From Candidatus Thorarchaeota archaeon (lineage in GTDB: Archaea > Asgardarchaeota > Thorarchaeia > Thorarchaeales > Thorarchaeaceae): DNA of 18,173 nt. The stretch is from positions 1-18,173 of the forward strand of contig JAEOSL010000067.1 in NCBI GenBank assembly GCA_016840385.1. Reading direction: 5' to 3'. How positions within the stretch are numbered: the stretch's first letter is position 1; every line of letters starts with the position of its first letter. Positions 1 through 8,014 of the stretch are shown one piece after another. The notes beneath the pieces were generated by a model. That model saw only the letters and a program-made list of their open reading frames with translations. It was not told the origin of the DNA and searched no databases. Position numbers and translations under genes: made by a program.

Positions 1-1
1 C

Positions 2-2122
2 GACCTAACCTTTGCTGAACAACTCATGTGTCCGAAATGCGGAAAGCAGTATGAGAAATTGGATGCAAAGGCATTCTCCTATAACCGACCCGATGGAGCA
101 TGTCCGACTTGCAATGGTCTCGGTGTGACCATGGCTATTGATCTTGATCTGGTCATTCCTGACAAAAACATGACCATTCACGAAATTAGTCGACGTATCA
201 ACAATGGGGAGAGGTCCTGGTGGAACCATAGAATCATTGCGCTTGGAGAACTGCTGGGCTTTGATTTCGAAAGCCCCTATAAGACTCTCAACAAGAAACA
301 GATAGATTCATTCATCTGGGGCAATCCACCGGTCACTGTAAGCTACACCTCTGAGGGAACCGACTCCACATGGGAAGTGACGCGAAAGTGGATTGGTCTT
401 ATTCCTTGGATTGAACGTGTTTTCGAGAAAGGAAAGGGTAGTGACAAGCAATGGTATCAATGGTGGGCAAGACGTATTGCAAACGAGTTCTCTCGAAAGT
501 CGAAATGTGAATCATGCGAAGGCCGTAAATTGAAACCAGAGAGTCTTGCAGTTACTGTATCAGGACAACCCATTGATGAGATATCATCGTTGACAATTGA
601 TGAAGCTACTCAGTTCTTCAAGGACATTATTCTCACTGAGCGAGAACAGAAGATTGCAGACCTTGTGCTAAAGGAGATTCGTGCAAGGCTCAATTTCTTA
701 CTCTCAGTAGGGCTTGATTATCTCAATCTCGATAGGTTATCGATGACCCTCTCGGGTGGTGAATCACAGAGGATACGTTTAGCTACTCAGATTGGCTCTG
801 CACTCACTGGAGTGCTCTATTGTCTCGATGAGCCATCGATCGGTCTCCACTCCCGAGACATTGACAAACTTATCGAAACCTTCTACCACTTGAGGTCTCT
901 TGGAAACACAGTTGTTGTCATCGAGCACGACCGTGATACAATAGAAGCCGCTGACCACATCATCGATCTCGGTCCTCTGGCTGGAGTCCATGGTGGTGAG
1001 TTGGTAGCCGAAGGTCCACCTGAGAAGGTCCTTGCAGATCCTAAGTCCTTGACAGCGCAATACCTTACTGGAAAGAAACAAATACCTGTACCATCAGAGC
1101 GACGACAAGGGAACGGTCAGAATATTGTGATTAGAAATGCCCGTGCTAACAATCTGAAGGGTATTGACGTAGAGTTTCCTCTGGGTACGTTGATTTGTGT
1201 AACAGGTGTGAGCGGTGCCGGAAAAAGTTCACTAACTCATGAAACCCTCTACAAAGCACTTGCACGCACTATCAACAAAAGGAGTACAGTCCCAGGACCT
1301 CATGATGCTATCGATGGAATCGAGCACCTAGAAAGACTTGTACTCGTTGATCAATCGCCCATTGGTAGAACCCCCAGAAGTAATCCTGCCACGTACACGA
1401 AGACATTCACACAGATTCGAGAATTGTTTGCTAAGATGCCTGAAGCAAAAGCACGAGGCTTTGGTCCGGGGCGCTTTAGTTTCAACACTCGTGATGGACG
1501 ATGTGAGAAGTGTAAGGGTAGTGGTGTCCTGCGAGTTGAGATGCACTTTATGTCTGATGTCTTTATGACATGTGACGTCTGCAAGGGTGACAGATTTGAT
1601 AGGGAAACCCTTGAGGTCACATACAAGAAAAAGAGCATCACTGATATTCTCTCTTTGACCATTGAAGAGGCACTCAAGTTCTTTGCTGACATACCAAAGA
1701 TTTCGGACCGACTCACAACCTTGAACGATGTCGGTCTTGGATATTTACAACTAGGGCAGCCTGCTACAACTCTAAGCGGTGGAGAAGCACAGCGCATGAA
1801 GCTCGCCTCTGAACTATCACGCAAGGATACAGGAGCTACATTCTATCTCTTAGATGAACCAACTGTCGGGCTCTCGGCTTCGGATGTCCATGTACTCCTC
1901 GGGGTTGTCAATCGTCTGGTTGATGCAGGCAACACTGTGGTGATTGTTGAACACAATCTTGAGGTTGTCAAGACTGCTGATTGGTTGATTGATCTCGGAC
2001 CAGAGGGTGGAGATGGCGGTGGCGAATTGGTTGCAGCAGGACCTCCTGAAGCTATTGTGAAAGTGAGGAAGTCCTATACAGGGAAATATCTGAAATCTGT
2101 ACTCACAGGTTCCAACAAGTAA
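2..2122 (+). CDS. uvrA: Excinuclease ABC subunit A (UvrA), 5' end outside window
   Basis: UvrA is the dimeric ATPase that finds bulky DNA lesions and loads UvrB in nucleotide excision repair. The reading frame is open to the left edge, so the first ATG at 26 is internal. From the family length (about 940 residues), roughly 240 residues, including the first Walker A, lie upstream. Counting that Met as 1, I see the first zinc module (C2, C5, C26, C29), a CESCEGRKL segment at 161, the NBD1 signature [12 protein letters not shown] near 242 with Walker [13 protein letters not shown] near 264, the second Walker [11 protein letters not shown] near 394, the UvrA segment [14 protein letters not shown], the second zinc module (C493, C496, C516, C519), signature [12 protein letters not shown] and Walker [13 protein letters not shown]. 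The C-terminus TGKYLKSVL is typical. All ATPase motifs in view are intact. uvrC lies 3.8 kb downstream on the same strand; uvrB is not in the window. The gene ends 12 bp before the end of the convergent solute-binding protein gene. Confidence 0.97.
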   Translation, partial: DLTFAEQLMCPKCGKQYEKLDAKAFSYNRPDGACPTCNGLGVTMAIDLDLVIPDKNMTIHEISRRINNGERSWWNHRIIALGELLGFDFESPYKTLNKKQIDSFIWGNPPVTVSYTSEGTDSTWEVTRKWIGLIPWIERVFEKGKGSDKQWYQWWARRIANEFSRKSKCESCEGRKLKPESLAVTVSGQPIDEISSLTIDEATQFFKDIILTEREQKIADLVLKEIRARLNFLLSVGLDYLNLDRLSMTLSGGESQRIRLATQIGSALTGVLYCLDEPSIGLHSRDIDKLIETFYHLRSLGNTVVVIEHDRDTIEAADHIIDLGPLAGVHGGELVAEGPPEKVLADPKSLTAQYLTGKKQIPVPSERRQGNGQNIVIRNARANNLKGIDVEFPLGTLICVTGVSGAGKSSLTHETLYKALARTINKRSTVPGPHDAIDGIEHLERLVLVDQSPIGRTPRSNPATYTKTFTQIRELFAKMPEAKARGFGPGRFSFNTRDGRCEKCKGSGVLRVEMHFMSDVFMTCDVCKGDRFDRETLEVTYKKKSITDILSLTIEEALKFFADIPKISDRLTTLNDVGLGYLQLGQPATTLSGGEAQRMKLASELSRKDTGATFYLLDEPTVGLSASDVHVLLGVVNRLVDAGNTVVIVEHNLEVVKTADWLIDLGPEGGDGGGELVAAGPPEAIVKVRKSYTGKYLKSVLTGSNK

Positions 2123-2134
2123 TAGTGCTGAAAT

Positions 2135-4027
2135 TCATAATTTTGTAACTCGTTTTCCACCAAAGTATGAAATTGATGTCACCATTGCTACAAATACCAC
2201 AATGGGACCGAACTGAACTACAAGATCCTGAAATGGATTTGGAATAGGATCTTGTGGTGGTGGTACGCTACTATTTGTAGTAGTAGTAGTGGTAGTAGTA
2301 GTATGAGCTGAACCACAACTTCGAGTTGCTGCATAATGGAATAGTGGGTTGAATGAAATTTCGTAGAACTCACCAGCCTCAAAGTCTGAGAAAACGAACG
2401 GACCACAGTTTACGTTAGGCTCTGCAGGATCGAACATTGGGTTCCAGGTATTCCAACCTTGATAGCCAATTCCAGTATCATCATTGAAGATGTGCGCTGG
2501 GATAATCGTGTCATATGCAAAATTACTGAAGTGCCAATATGATTCAGTGTTGAACTCAATGACTACTCGAAAGGTTGTTGGAGCATACACTGCTGCCAGG
2601 TCACCAATGTCACTACCTGCGGGATTACCGTAGGGTGCACTCTCAAATGCATAGACGTAAGAGAATGCCACATCTTCTGCGGTGATTGGTTCACCATCAC
2701 TCCAGGTTGCATTCTGGATAATGTCAACAGTGAAACGAGTGTGACCATCTGGTACTGCAGGATTGTCGGAGTGCGTCTGAATCATCATATTCTCAGCAAG
2801 ATTTGACCTTGGTCTAAGTTTTTGACAGAGTGAGTAGAGCGAAGGCCAGAGTTCTGATAGAATTGCTCTAGATTGGGCTGAGTTAGCAACGTAGATGTTA
2901 AAGCTATCAGGTTCCTCGCTGATTGCAATGGGGACTGTGCCACCATATGTACCATCGAGTTTCTGAATCTTCCTCATGGTCCAATGACCGGAGATGTATC
3001 TACCGAGGTCCTCAGAATGATTAGTGAACTGGTCGTTTCTATAAGCTTGAATATAGATTCTCGAATTTACGACCAGTCTAGGTACATTGTAGTGAAGGAC
3101 CTTTTGCATCTCAGCAGCTGCCTCGTATACATCTTCATAGGATGTACCAAAGAGGAGCTGGGTACGCAAGCTATCATAAGTTTCATTCCTGAAACTGCAC
3201 CAATTCTGATATTCAACATCTGCATACTCACTCCAGTATTCGTAAGCGAGCCAGTCTACATCAACAGGGAAAGAATCGAACTCAAAGTATGCCATGTCAA
3301 AATCACCGTGTGTATCTAATCTGTTGACTAAGCCATTAAAGTCTGCAGCCAATGTATCTGCATCGACATGAAGGGATTGAAGAGCTTCCTTGCACTTTTG
3401 TACAATTCCTATTACGTTAGAACTTGCTCCAGCTGAATACTCTATTGAGATGTCGAATACTGAGCCATTCGGTGTTCTTCTGTAACCCGTTCCAGAATCG
3501 ATGACAAAATTCAGGTCATCAAGAATCTGATTTCCAATTTCTGATTGCTCAGTATAGTAGTGCCAATCAAATTCGTCTTCAATACACCAGCCATTTGCAT
3601 AGGGCACGAGTGAGTCGTGTTCCTGTGCGTATCCATACAGAACCTCAGTTGTAGTTGCAGTTTTATCAAAGGCATAAGCAAGCGCTCTTCTAAAACCGCT
3701 AATATTCAATGGATATTTCGCACAGTTGATGGTTATGTGACCGAACCCATCATCCCCTCCCTCATAGATGTCAATATCCGGATCTGCTTCCAAAACTGCT
3801 ATGCGAACCGCATCTGTGAAGCTAAGATCCATTTCTATCTCTCCTGCTTGGATTGCAAGAACACGATCTTCCATGTCTGGAATTACCTTGTAAACAATTC
3901 TATCAACATAAGGCCCCGTTTTGGCGGTGTGAACAAAACCAACGCAGGCTGTAACGTGTGTAGGTGAAACTAACATCATGGAAACTAGTGAAACGAAAAC
4001 TACGATACTAATCCAGTGCCTCCTCAT
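2135..4027 (-). CDS. Surface-anchored family 5 ABC solute-binding protein, circularly permuted
   Basis: Family 5 solute-binding proteins (DppA/OppA type) capture peptides or similar solutes outside the cell. This 630-residue protein has a signal peptide (1-27, ending VTAC at 25-28, which resembles a lipobox), then residues 37-355 matching the second half of the family: TGPYVDRIVYKVIPD, AGEIEMD, and FRRALAYAFDK near 112. Residues 360-566 then match the first half: GGTVPIAISEEPDSFN, TWSDGEPITAEDVAFSY, and CGPFVFSDFEAGEFYEISFN. The usual order is therefore reversed, and the two natural termini join at the place where the family is normally continuous. Next come nine threonines (576-584), a Pro-rich stretch and one membrane helix (about 602-622) with a basic end, a typical archaeal surface anchor. 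No permease or ATPase genes are adjacent, so partners must be elsewhere. The start is supported by GGAGAGGG about 9 bases upstream and a TATA box at 4066-4073. Ligand unknown. Confidence 0.9.
   Translation of the reverse strand: MRRHWISIVVFVSLVSMMLVSPTHVTACVGFVHTAKTGPYVDRIVYKVIPDMEDRVLAIQAGEIEMDLSFTDAVRIAVLEADPDIDIYEGGDDGFGHITINCAKYPLNISGFRRALAYAFDKTATTTEVLYGYAQEHDSLVPYANGWCIEDEFDWHYYTEQSEIGNQILDDLNFVIDSGTGYRRTPNGSVFDISIEYSAGASSNVIGIVQKCKEALQSLHVDADTLAADFNGLVNRLDTHGDFDMAYFEFDSFPVDVDWLAYEYWSEYADVEYQNWCSFRNETYDSLRTQLLFGTSYEDVYEAAAEMQKVLHYNVPRLVVNSRIYIQAYRNDQFTNHSEDLGRYISGHWTMRKIQKLDGTYGGTVPIAISEEPDSFNIYVANSAQSRAILSELWPSLYSLCQKLRPRSNLAENMMIQTHSDNPAVPDGHTRFTVDIIQNATWSDGEPITAEDVAFSYVYAFESAPYGNPAGSDIGDLAAVYAPTTFRVVIEFNTESYWHFSNFAYDTIIPAHIFNDDTGIGYQGWNTWNPMFDPAEPNVNCGPFVFSDFEAGEFYEISFNPLFHYAATRSCGSAHTTTTTTTTTNSSVPPPQDPIPNPFQDLVVQFGPIVVFVAMVTSISYFGGKRVTKL
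2277..2303. repeat. Trinucleotide tract encoding a Thr9 stalk
   Basis: Nine GTA-type triplets on the plus strand (one GTG) read as ACT/ACC/ACA threonine codons on the minus strand, inside the solute-binding protein gene. Nearly pure triplet repetition suggests the tract can change length by slippage without a frameshift. It forms the linker between the binding domain and the membrane helix. Confidence 0.85.
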
Positions 4028-4065
4028 TATATTCAGCCCTCTCCAAATTTAAGTATGAAAGGAAG

Positions 4066-4073
4066 TATATAAT
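4066..4073 (-). promoter_or_regulatory. TATA box for the solute-binding protein gene
   Basis: The minus strand reads ATTATATA about 40 bases before the ATG at 4027. This predicts a start of transcription near 4044 and a short leader. GGAGAGGG (minus strand, 4044-4037) is the likely ribosome binding site. Assigned by archaeal spacing rules only. Confidence 0.45.
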
Positions 4074-4182
4074 CTATAGGAATCCAGTATTGAATGTGTA
4101 TTAGAAAACAAAAAGAAGAGTGAAGGCTGACACAAAGTGCCTTCTTTACTTAGGTGAATTACTACTATTTCTTCTTCCTGAT

Positions 4183-4251
4183 CGTGATAGAGAAAATCAA
4201 GGTCCTAACGGGCGTCACGGTCTGCTAGATTCAGATGCTATCTCTGTCACG
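4183..4251 (-). other. Long inverted repeat spanning the methyltransferase stop codon
   Basis: CGTGATAGAGA (4183-4193) pairs with TCTCTGTCACG (4241-4251) over 11 positions with one G-T pair; the intervening loop is about 47 bases. The right arm covers the TGA stop of the O-methyltransferase gene (4247-4249). In RNA this would form a 3' stem closing that transcript. A T-rich stretch follows on the minus strand at 4117-4104. It may protect or terminate the messenger. The role is inferred. Confidence 0.35.
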
Positions 4252-4897
4252 TTTTCAATTTCACCGCAATAGTGCAACCTTCTCCAATCGGTATGATTGT
4301 ACTGATGACATCTAGTTTCAGAAGTTCTCTGTTGAATTTGTCAATTGCTTTGTATGAGTCATTCCACTCATTTGGAGGTTTGATGAGCGGCATCAGTGTG
4401 TCATCAACAAGAAAGAGGCCTCCCTTCTTCAAGACCCTGATGCAGTCTTCAAGCATGACTGGGTATCCACGTTTTGTAGAATCCTGGAAAACAACGTCGA
4501 AGGTCTCCGCTTTCATTTCTGCTAGGACCTCCACTGCATCACCTACTATGATCTCAATATTGTCAGATACTCCCTCTCTCTCGAAGGCTTCCCGAGCAAC
4601 CCCAACAATGGACTCATCGATTTCAATTGTGGTAACAGTGCCACCGAATCTTTTCGCAGCAAGTGCAAGATGTGTTGTTGAAAACCCAATGCTCATCCCT
4701 ATTTCTAGAATCTTTTTTGGTCTACTTAGATTCAGAAGTAGCTTGAAGAGTCGAGACATTTCATCTTCGATCGGAGGTCCAAAACTGTCGAGTCCTGTAG
4801 CTTTGATATATTCCTGCAATCTCGGTTTATCTTTATCCTTGTATATATCATCAATATAGTCCCAGGCTTTCTGGCAATCAAAAGGTACAACGCTCAT
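4247..4897 (-). CDS. SAM-dependent O-methyltransferase (CCoAOMT/COMT-like family)
   Basis: This 216-residue class I methyltransferase should transfer a methyl group from S-adenosylmethionine to a hydroxyl of a small molecule. Motif I is KKILEIGMSIGFST, followed by the acidic residue after strand 2 (TTIEIDES), the DAVEVLAEM segment, FDVVFQDSTKRGY in place of the family's FDxxFxDxxK core, and VLKKGGLFLVDDTL after strand 5. Length and motif order fit Methyltransf_3 family enzymes, which typically use a divalent metal. The usual second metal-site residues cannot be assigned with certainty. The ATG at 4897 has no clear ribosome binding site. A weak TATA element (ACTTAA, 4926-4921) would start transcription almost at the ATG, so the messenger may be leaderless. 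An inverted repeat at 4900-4917 sits in that core promoter. Substrate unknown. Confidence 0.88.
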   Translation of the reverse strand: MSVVPFDCQKAWDYIDDIYKDKDKPRLQEYIKATGLDSFGPPIEDEMSRLFKLLLNLSRPKKILEIGMSIGFSTTHLALAAKRFGGTVTTIEIDESIVGVAREAFEREGVSDNIEIIVGDAVEVLAEMKAETFDVVFQDSTKRGYPVMLEDCIRVLKKGGLFLVDDTLMPLIKPPNEWNDSYKAIDKFNRELLKLDVISTIIPIGEGCTIAVKLKT

Positions 4898-4899
4898 GA

Positions 4900-4917
4900 A
4901 AGAACAATGTCGTTCTT
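4900..4917. promoter_or_regulatory. Perfect inverted repeat AAGAAC-N6-GTTCTT, likely operator
   Basis: The six-base arms are perfect, with spacer AATGTC. The repeat ends two bases before the O-methyltransferase ATG and lies between it and a weak TATA element, where a bound repressor would block initiation. A near-identical repeat occurs at 12573-12590 in another promoter region. Confidence 0.5.
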
Positions 4918-5177
4918 GCCTTAAGTGACTTCAGCAAAGTGCAGAAAAGATTCTCATGGTATTCTGAAAAATGGACACTCTTTTGAAAATCTATACTAAC
5001 AATGAACCGCGCGCTCAATTGCGATTAATCGTAATCGTATGCAAATAATACTGAAGAAAAACACAGAGAATTATAGCCAATTTCATGTTCATATACTGTA
5101 ATACCCAATTTAGGGGGTTATGGGGTCTTATTTCGTAAGAAAATTAATCTATACCATTTTGATTCCAATATCCGCTG

Positions 5178-5192
5178 ATTAACACTGTTAAT
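5178..5192. promoter_or_regulatory. Perfect inverted repeat ATTAAC-act-GTTAAT
   Basis: Six-base perfect arms around a three-base spacer, about 125 bases before the TPR gene. It is AT-rich, so chance is a real alternative. Possible regulator site. Confidence 0.3.
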
Positions 5193-5241
5193 TTCATTGG
5201 AAAAAATAGGCGAACGTAATACTGAGACTCTTTATTACATG

Positions 5242-5249
5242 AATTATAG
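5242..5249 (+). promoter_or_regulatory. TATA-like box for the TPR / uvrC group
   Basis: AATTATAG lies about 70 bases before the ATG at 5316, predicting initiation near 5272. That is exactly where the 5273-5289 inverted repeat begins. Confidence 0.35.
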
Positions 5250-5272
5250 AAATCTTAGATTGCTTGCACACG

Positions 5273-5289
5273 ATCACAACCTCTGTGAT
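5273..5289. promoter_or_regulatory. Perfect inverted repeat ATCACA-N5-TGTGAT
   Basis: Six-base perfect arms with spacer ACCTC, placed at the predicted transcription start of the TPR-uvrC group. It could be an operator, or a hairpin at the 5' end of the messenger. Confidence 0.4.
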
Positions 5290-5315
5290 TAGTCCGCCGG
5301 GAGACAGACACTGCA

Positions 5316-5810
5316 ATGATTCAGCGAGAGGATACAACTAACACTAAACTAGCGACTATCAGCGACAGGCCTTCCACCGTACGAGAGTCTGACCTCAGGA
5401 CCCGCTTGAAAACCTTTCCAAGAGATGCTCAATCATGGTACTTTCTAGGTTCTCTATTACGTTCACACGGTAATCTTGAGGAAGCAGAATCTTCACTTCG
5501 GAAGGCCATCTCGCTCAATCCCGGCCCCACACATTTTTGGGATGAACTCGCTCGGACCCTGATGGATATGGGTCGAATTGAGGAAGCATACCATCTCTAC
5601 GACAGTGGCATAGGACGTGCATCCTCATCGGTCAAGAAAGAGCTTGACAAGTTTAAGCAACTCGAAAGTAAAATTGATGCTGAAGAAACCTCCCCCTGTA
5701 TCTCATGTACTGATTACTCCTATTATGGGTGTTCCAAGGGCAAGACCTGTGATGCAATTATTCAATGGCGGTCCCGAGCTCAGCACTTATCAATCCGGAA
5801 GAAAACCTGA
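5316..5810 (+). CDS. Small TPR protein with a C-terminal cysteine cluster
   Basis: This 164-residue soluble protein has two tetratricopeptide repeats at about 33-66 and 67-100 (AWYFLGSLLRSHGNLEEAESSLRKAI-type pattern, then FWDELARTLMDMGRIEEAYHLY), so it probably binds another protein. After a charged helix comes CISCTDYSYYGCSKGKTC (about 131-148), four cysteines spaced C-x2-C-x7-C-x5-C, which could hold zinc or an iron-sulfur cluster. I do not recognise the combination. The start ATG follows GGGAG by about 12 bases. uvrC begins 80 bases downstream on the same strand, so the two may be co-transcribed. A link to DNA repair is possible but rests on position only. Confidence 0.8.
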   Translation: MIQREDTTNTKLATISDRPSTVRESDLRTRLKTFPRDAQSWYFLGSLLRSHGNLEEAESSLRKAISLNPGPTHFWDELARTLMDMGRIEEAYHLYDSGIGRASSSVKKELDKFKQLESKIDAEETSPCISCTDYSYYGCSKGKTCDAIIQWRSRAQHLSIRKKT

Positions 5811-5890
5811 AATTCACAGAAAGCACATTCCGAATCACTGATTTGGCATGTAGTTTTTCAGTGACGCACCACAAACATGGATGATAAGAT

Positions 5891-7702
5891 ATGTCCGACC
5901 TTTCCAAGCTAGTAAGTGACTTGCCCGATCTTCCAGGAGTCTATCTCTGGAAGGATGAGAAGGGAAAGATCCTCTATATTGGTAAGGCAAAGATGCTTAG
6001 ACGACGTGTTGGGTCATATATGCGAAAACGCGGTCTCTATCGGAGAACTTGGGAGATGATGCAAAAGGCAAGAGACCTTGAGACCATCATTACCAATACT
6101 GAACGGGAAGCTCTTGTTCTAGAACAGACGCTGATCAAGAAGCATCAACCTCGCTACAACATCGCATTGAAGGATGACCGACGTCATGCATGGCTTCGTG
6201 TGAATCGAGAAGATAAGATACCTACTTTCGAGATAACTCGGGATGCAGAAAAAGATGGAGCCACATATTTTGGTCCATACGGTAGCACGAAACGATTGGA
6301 GCGCTTCATGGATACTATTCGCAAATTAATTCCCGTTGCAATGTGCAAAGAACCTGAGAAAGTAAAACGGGCATGTATGGATTATCATCTGGATAGATGT
6401 TCAGGCCCTTGTGAGGAATTCATCTCACTAGACGAGTACTGCATTCTTGTTGAACAGATGTGTATGTACTTGGATGGAAGGACCGAAGATCTCACTCAAT
6501 TCATTCAGGACCATATGGAACAAGCAGCTGCAGCGATGGAATTTGAAAAGGCCGCAGAACTTCGTGACAGAGTTACTGATATCGAGATAATCATGAGCCG
6601 TCAGAAAGTTGTGCAATTCGAAGGTGCTAATCGTGATATCATTGGAATTTCACGAACTGAACAAGCTGCTCTAGTAGAGATGCTGATAGTACGGAACGGT
6701 CGATTGATTGGACAAGATAATTTCTATTTCGAAGTGGATCTCGACGTGAAGGATACTGATGTTCTCACTGCATTTACTGAGCAATTCTATTTTGGCTTAC
6801 CGAGGTTGCCTGATGAGATAATCCTACCTTGTTCGATTCCCGATATGAAGAAGCTCAGCGATTGGTTGAGTGAATCAAATGGACATGGAGTCAAGGTCAC
6901 AGAGGTATCTGATACTCGAACCACAGAACTTGTAGAGATGGCAAACAAAAATGCGTATCGTGCTCTACGGAAGATGCTGATACTTGGTGAGAGCGAAGAA
7001 GAAATTGTCGATGAGGGAGTGAAAGAGCTAAAGGAAGCTCTGAACCTTGCTCAGGCGCCAATGCATATCGAGGGTTTCGATATTGCCAACATTCAGGGAA
7101 CTGACCCGACAGGATCTTGTGTCGTTTTCATGAATGGCGAACCGTACAATAAACGGTATCGAATGTTCAAAGTCAGGATAAAGGAAACTCCTGATGACTA
7201 TGCAATGATGAAAGAAGTAGTCTATCGACGCTACTATGGAGTTCTTGAACGGGGACATACTCTCCCTGATTTGATTTTAATTGATGGCGGAAAGGGACAA
7301 CTCAATGTCGCGATGGAAGCACTCAAGGACCTAGGGTTGGAATATGTCCCGCTTGCTGCAGTTGCGAAGAGGGAGGAACGAATATTCATGAGAAACAACA
7401 TGGAAGGTGTTGTCTTAGACTATGGATCTGATGGTCTCCGACTCATCCAGAATATCCGTGACGAGGCTCATAGATTTGCTCAAAAATATCATCACAAACT
7501 CCGTGAGAAGCGGTTTACAGGGTCCATTCTTGAAGAGGCACCTGGGATTGGTCAGAAACGCAGGAAAGCACTTCTTGAAGCATTTGGCAGCTTTGAAGGA
7601 GTTAAGAATGCAACAATTGTTGAAATCTCCGCTGTAGAAGGAATGTCTAAAGCTTCTGCAGATGGATTAAGAAAATGGCTTGATGAAGAGCATTCATCAT
7701 AG
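5891..7702 (+). CDS. uvrC: Excinuclease ABC subunit C (UvrC)
   Basis: UvrC makes both incisions around a lesion after UvrA and UvrB have marked it. The 603-residue length matches bacterial UvrC. The GIY-YIG nuclease that cuts on the 3' side is at the N-terminus (GVYLW at 16, ILYIG at 27, then R38-R40 and a long helix). C152, C162, C170 and C174 form the cysteine cluster that in other UvrC proteins holds a 4Fe-4S centre. The UVR domain that contacts UvrB is at about 203-237 (AAAAMEFEKAAELRDRV). The RNase H-like 5' nuclease has D397 (EGFDIANIQG), LILIDGGKGQLN with D465, and RDEAHRFA with H527. Two helix-hairpin-helix motifs close the protein (APGIGQKRRKALLEAFGS; ISAVEGMSKASADGLRKWL). No truncation is seen. 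GGATGATAAG just before the ATG is only a weak ribosome binding site. The upstream neighbour is the TPR-cysteine protein. Confidence 0.97.
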   Translation: MSDLSKLVSDLPDLPGVYLWKDEKGKILYIGKAKMLRRRVGSYMRKRGLYRRTWEMMQKARDLETIITNTEREALVLEQTLIKKHQPRYNIALKDDRRHAWLRVNREDKIPTFEITRDAEKDGATYFGPYGSTKRLERFMDTIRKLIPVAMCKEPEKVKRACMDYHLDRCSGPCEEFISLDEYCILVEQMCMYLDGRTEDLTQFIQDHMEQAAAAMEFEKAAELRDRVTDIEIIMSRQKVVQFEGANRDIIGISRTEQAALVEMLIVRNGRLIGQDNFYFEVDLDVKDTDVLTAFTEQFYFGLPRLPDEIILPCSIPDMKKLSDWLSESNGHGVKVTEVSDTRTTELVEMANKNAYRALRKMLILGESEEEIVDEGVKELKEALNLAQAPMHIEGFDIANIQGTDPTGSCVVFMNGEPYNKRYRMFKVRIKETPDDYAMMKEVVYRRYYGVLERGHTLPDLILIDGGKGQLNVAMEALKDLGLEYVPLAAVAKREERIFMRNNMEGVVLDYGSDGLRLIQNIRDEAHRFAQKYHHKLREKRFTGSILEEAPGIGQKRRKALLEAFGSFEGVKNATIVEISAVEGMSKASADGLRKWLDEEHSS

Positions 7703-7777
7703 ATATTCGGGCTTCGGTAGAAAGATATACTGCCTTGTTTCAACAATTCATGAATTACATTGCTGGTGGTGATATGA

Positions 7778-8014
7778 ATGGTCGTTAAAGTGTTCTTAGT
7801 AATCAATACCGAACCTGGACGACTGGATGAAATACATACTACTCTGAAGAAATTTGATGAAGTTGTATTTTCATGCCCCGTCGAGAGTGGGCCATATGAT
7901 ATCGTTGCAATGGTTGAAGTAGATTCTCTCGATGGTTATCGTGTATTAATCGAAAGAATAGCTGCCATTCCTAATACTGTGGACTTTTCGTCGTTCATCA
8001 ATTCTGGGTCATAG
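7778..8014 (+). CDS. Stand-alone Lrp/AsnC ligand-binding (RAM) domain
   Basis: The 78 residues match only the C-terminal half of Lrp/AsnC transcription factors: MVVKVFLVINTEPGRLDEI, SCPVESGPYDIVAMVEVDS, and a closing VDFSSFI strand, giving the beta-alpha-beta-beta-alpha-beta RAM fold that forms oligomers and binds amino acids. The DNA-binding helix-turn-helix is absent. Such single-domain forms are common in archaea and may act as sensors or modify full-length Lrp proteins. GGTGGTGAT just before the ATG supports the start; an earlier ATG at 7774 stops after four codons. It is 75 bases after uvrC, and its last 17 bases overlap the end of the convergent amino-acid permease gene. That pairing fits an amino-acid sensor but does not prove it. 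Confidence 0.85.
   Translation: MVVKVFLVINTEPGRLDEIHTTLKKFDEVVFSCPVESGPYDIVAMVEVDSLDGYRVLIERIAAIPNTVDFSSFINSGS

Larger units (their letters stand above)
4898..5315. other. Divergent intergenic region, AT-rich, with several inverted repeats
   Basis: This 418-bp gap between the O-methyltransferase (leftward) and the TPR gene (rightward) has no convincing open reading frame and no tRNA-like fold. It contains perfect inverted repeats at 4900-4917, 5022-5031 (CGATTAATCG), 5178-5192 and 5273-5289, and a TATA-like box at 5242-5249. It reads as a regulatory region. A small RNA cannot be excluded by eye. Confidence 0.5.

Noticed and set aside
1351..1824. 157-residue minus-strand open frame inside uvrA
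   Set aside because: Antisense to the conserved second zinc module and ATPase motifs of UvrA; no independent signal.
2277..2303. GTA repeat as a regulatory microsatellite
   Set aside because: It is inside a gene and encodes the Thr stalk; no evidence of DNA-level function beyond possible length change.
2135..4027. Solute-binding gene as a simple truncated pseudogene
   Set aside because: Signal peptide, ribosome site, uninterrupted frame, both halves of the fold and a C-terminal anchor are all intact, which argues for a working permuted protein.
4272..4859. 195-residue plus-strand open frame
   Set aside because: Lies wholly antisense to the O-methyltransferase; Ser-rich translation without any motif, typical of a shadow frame.
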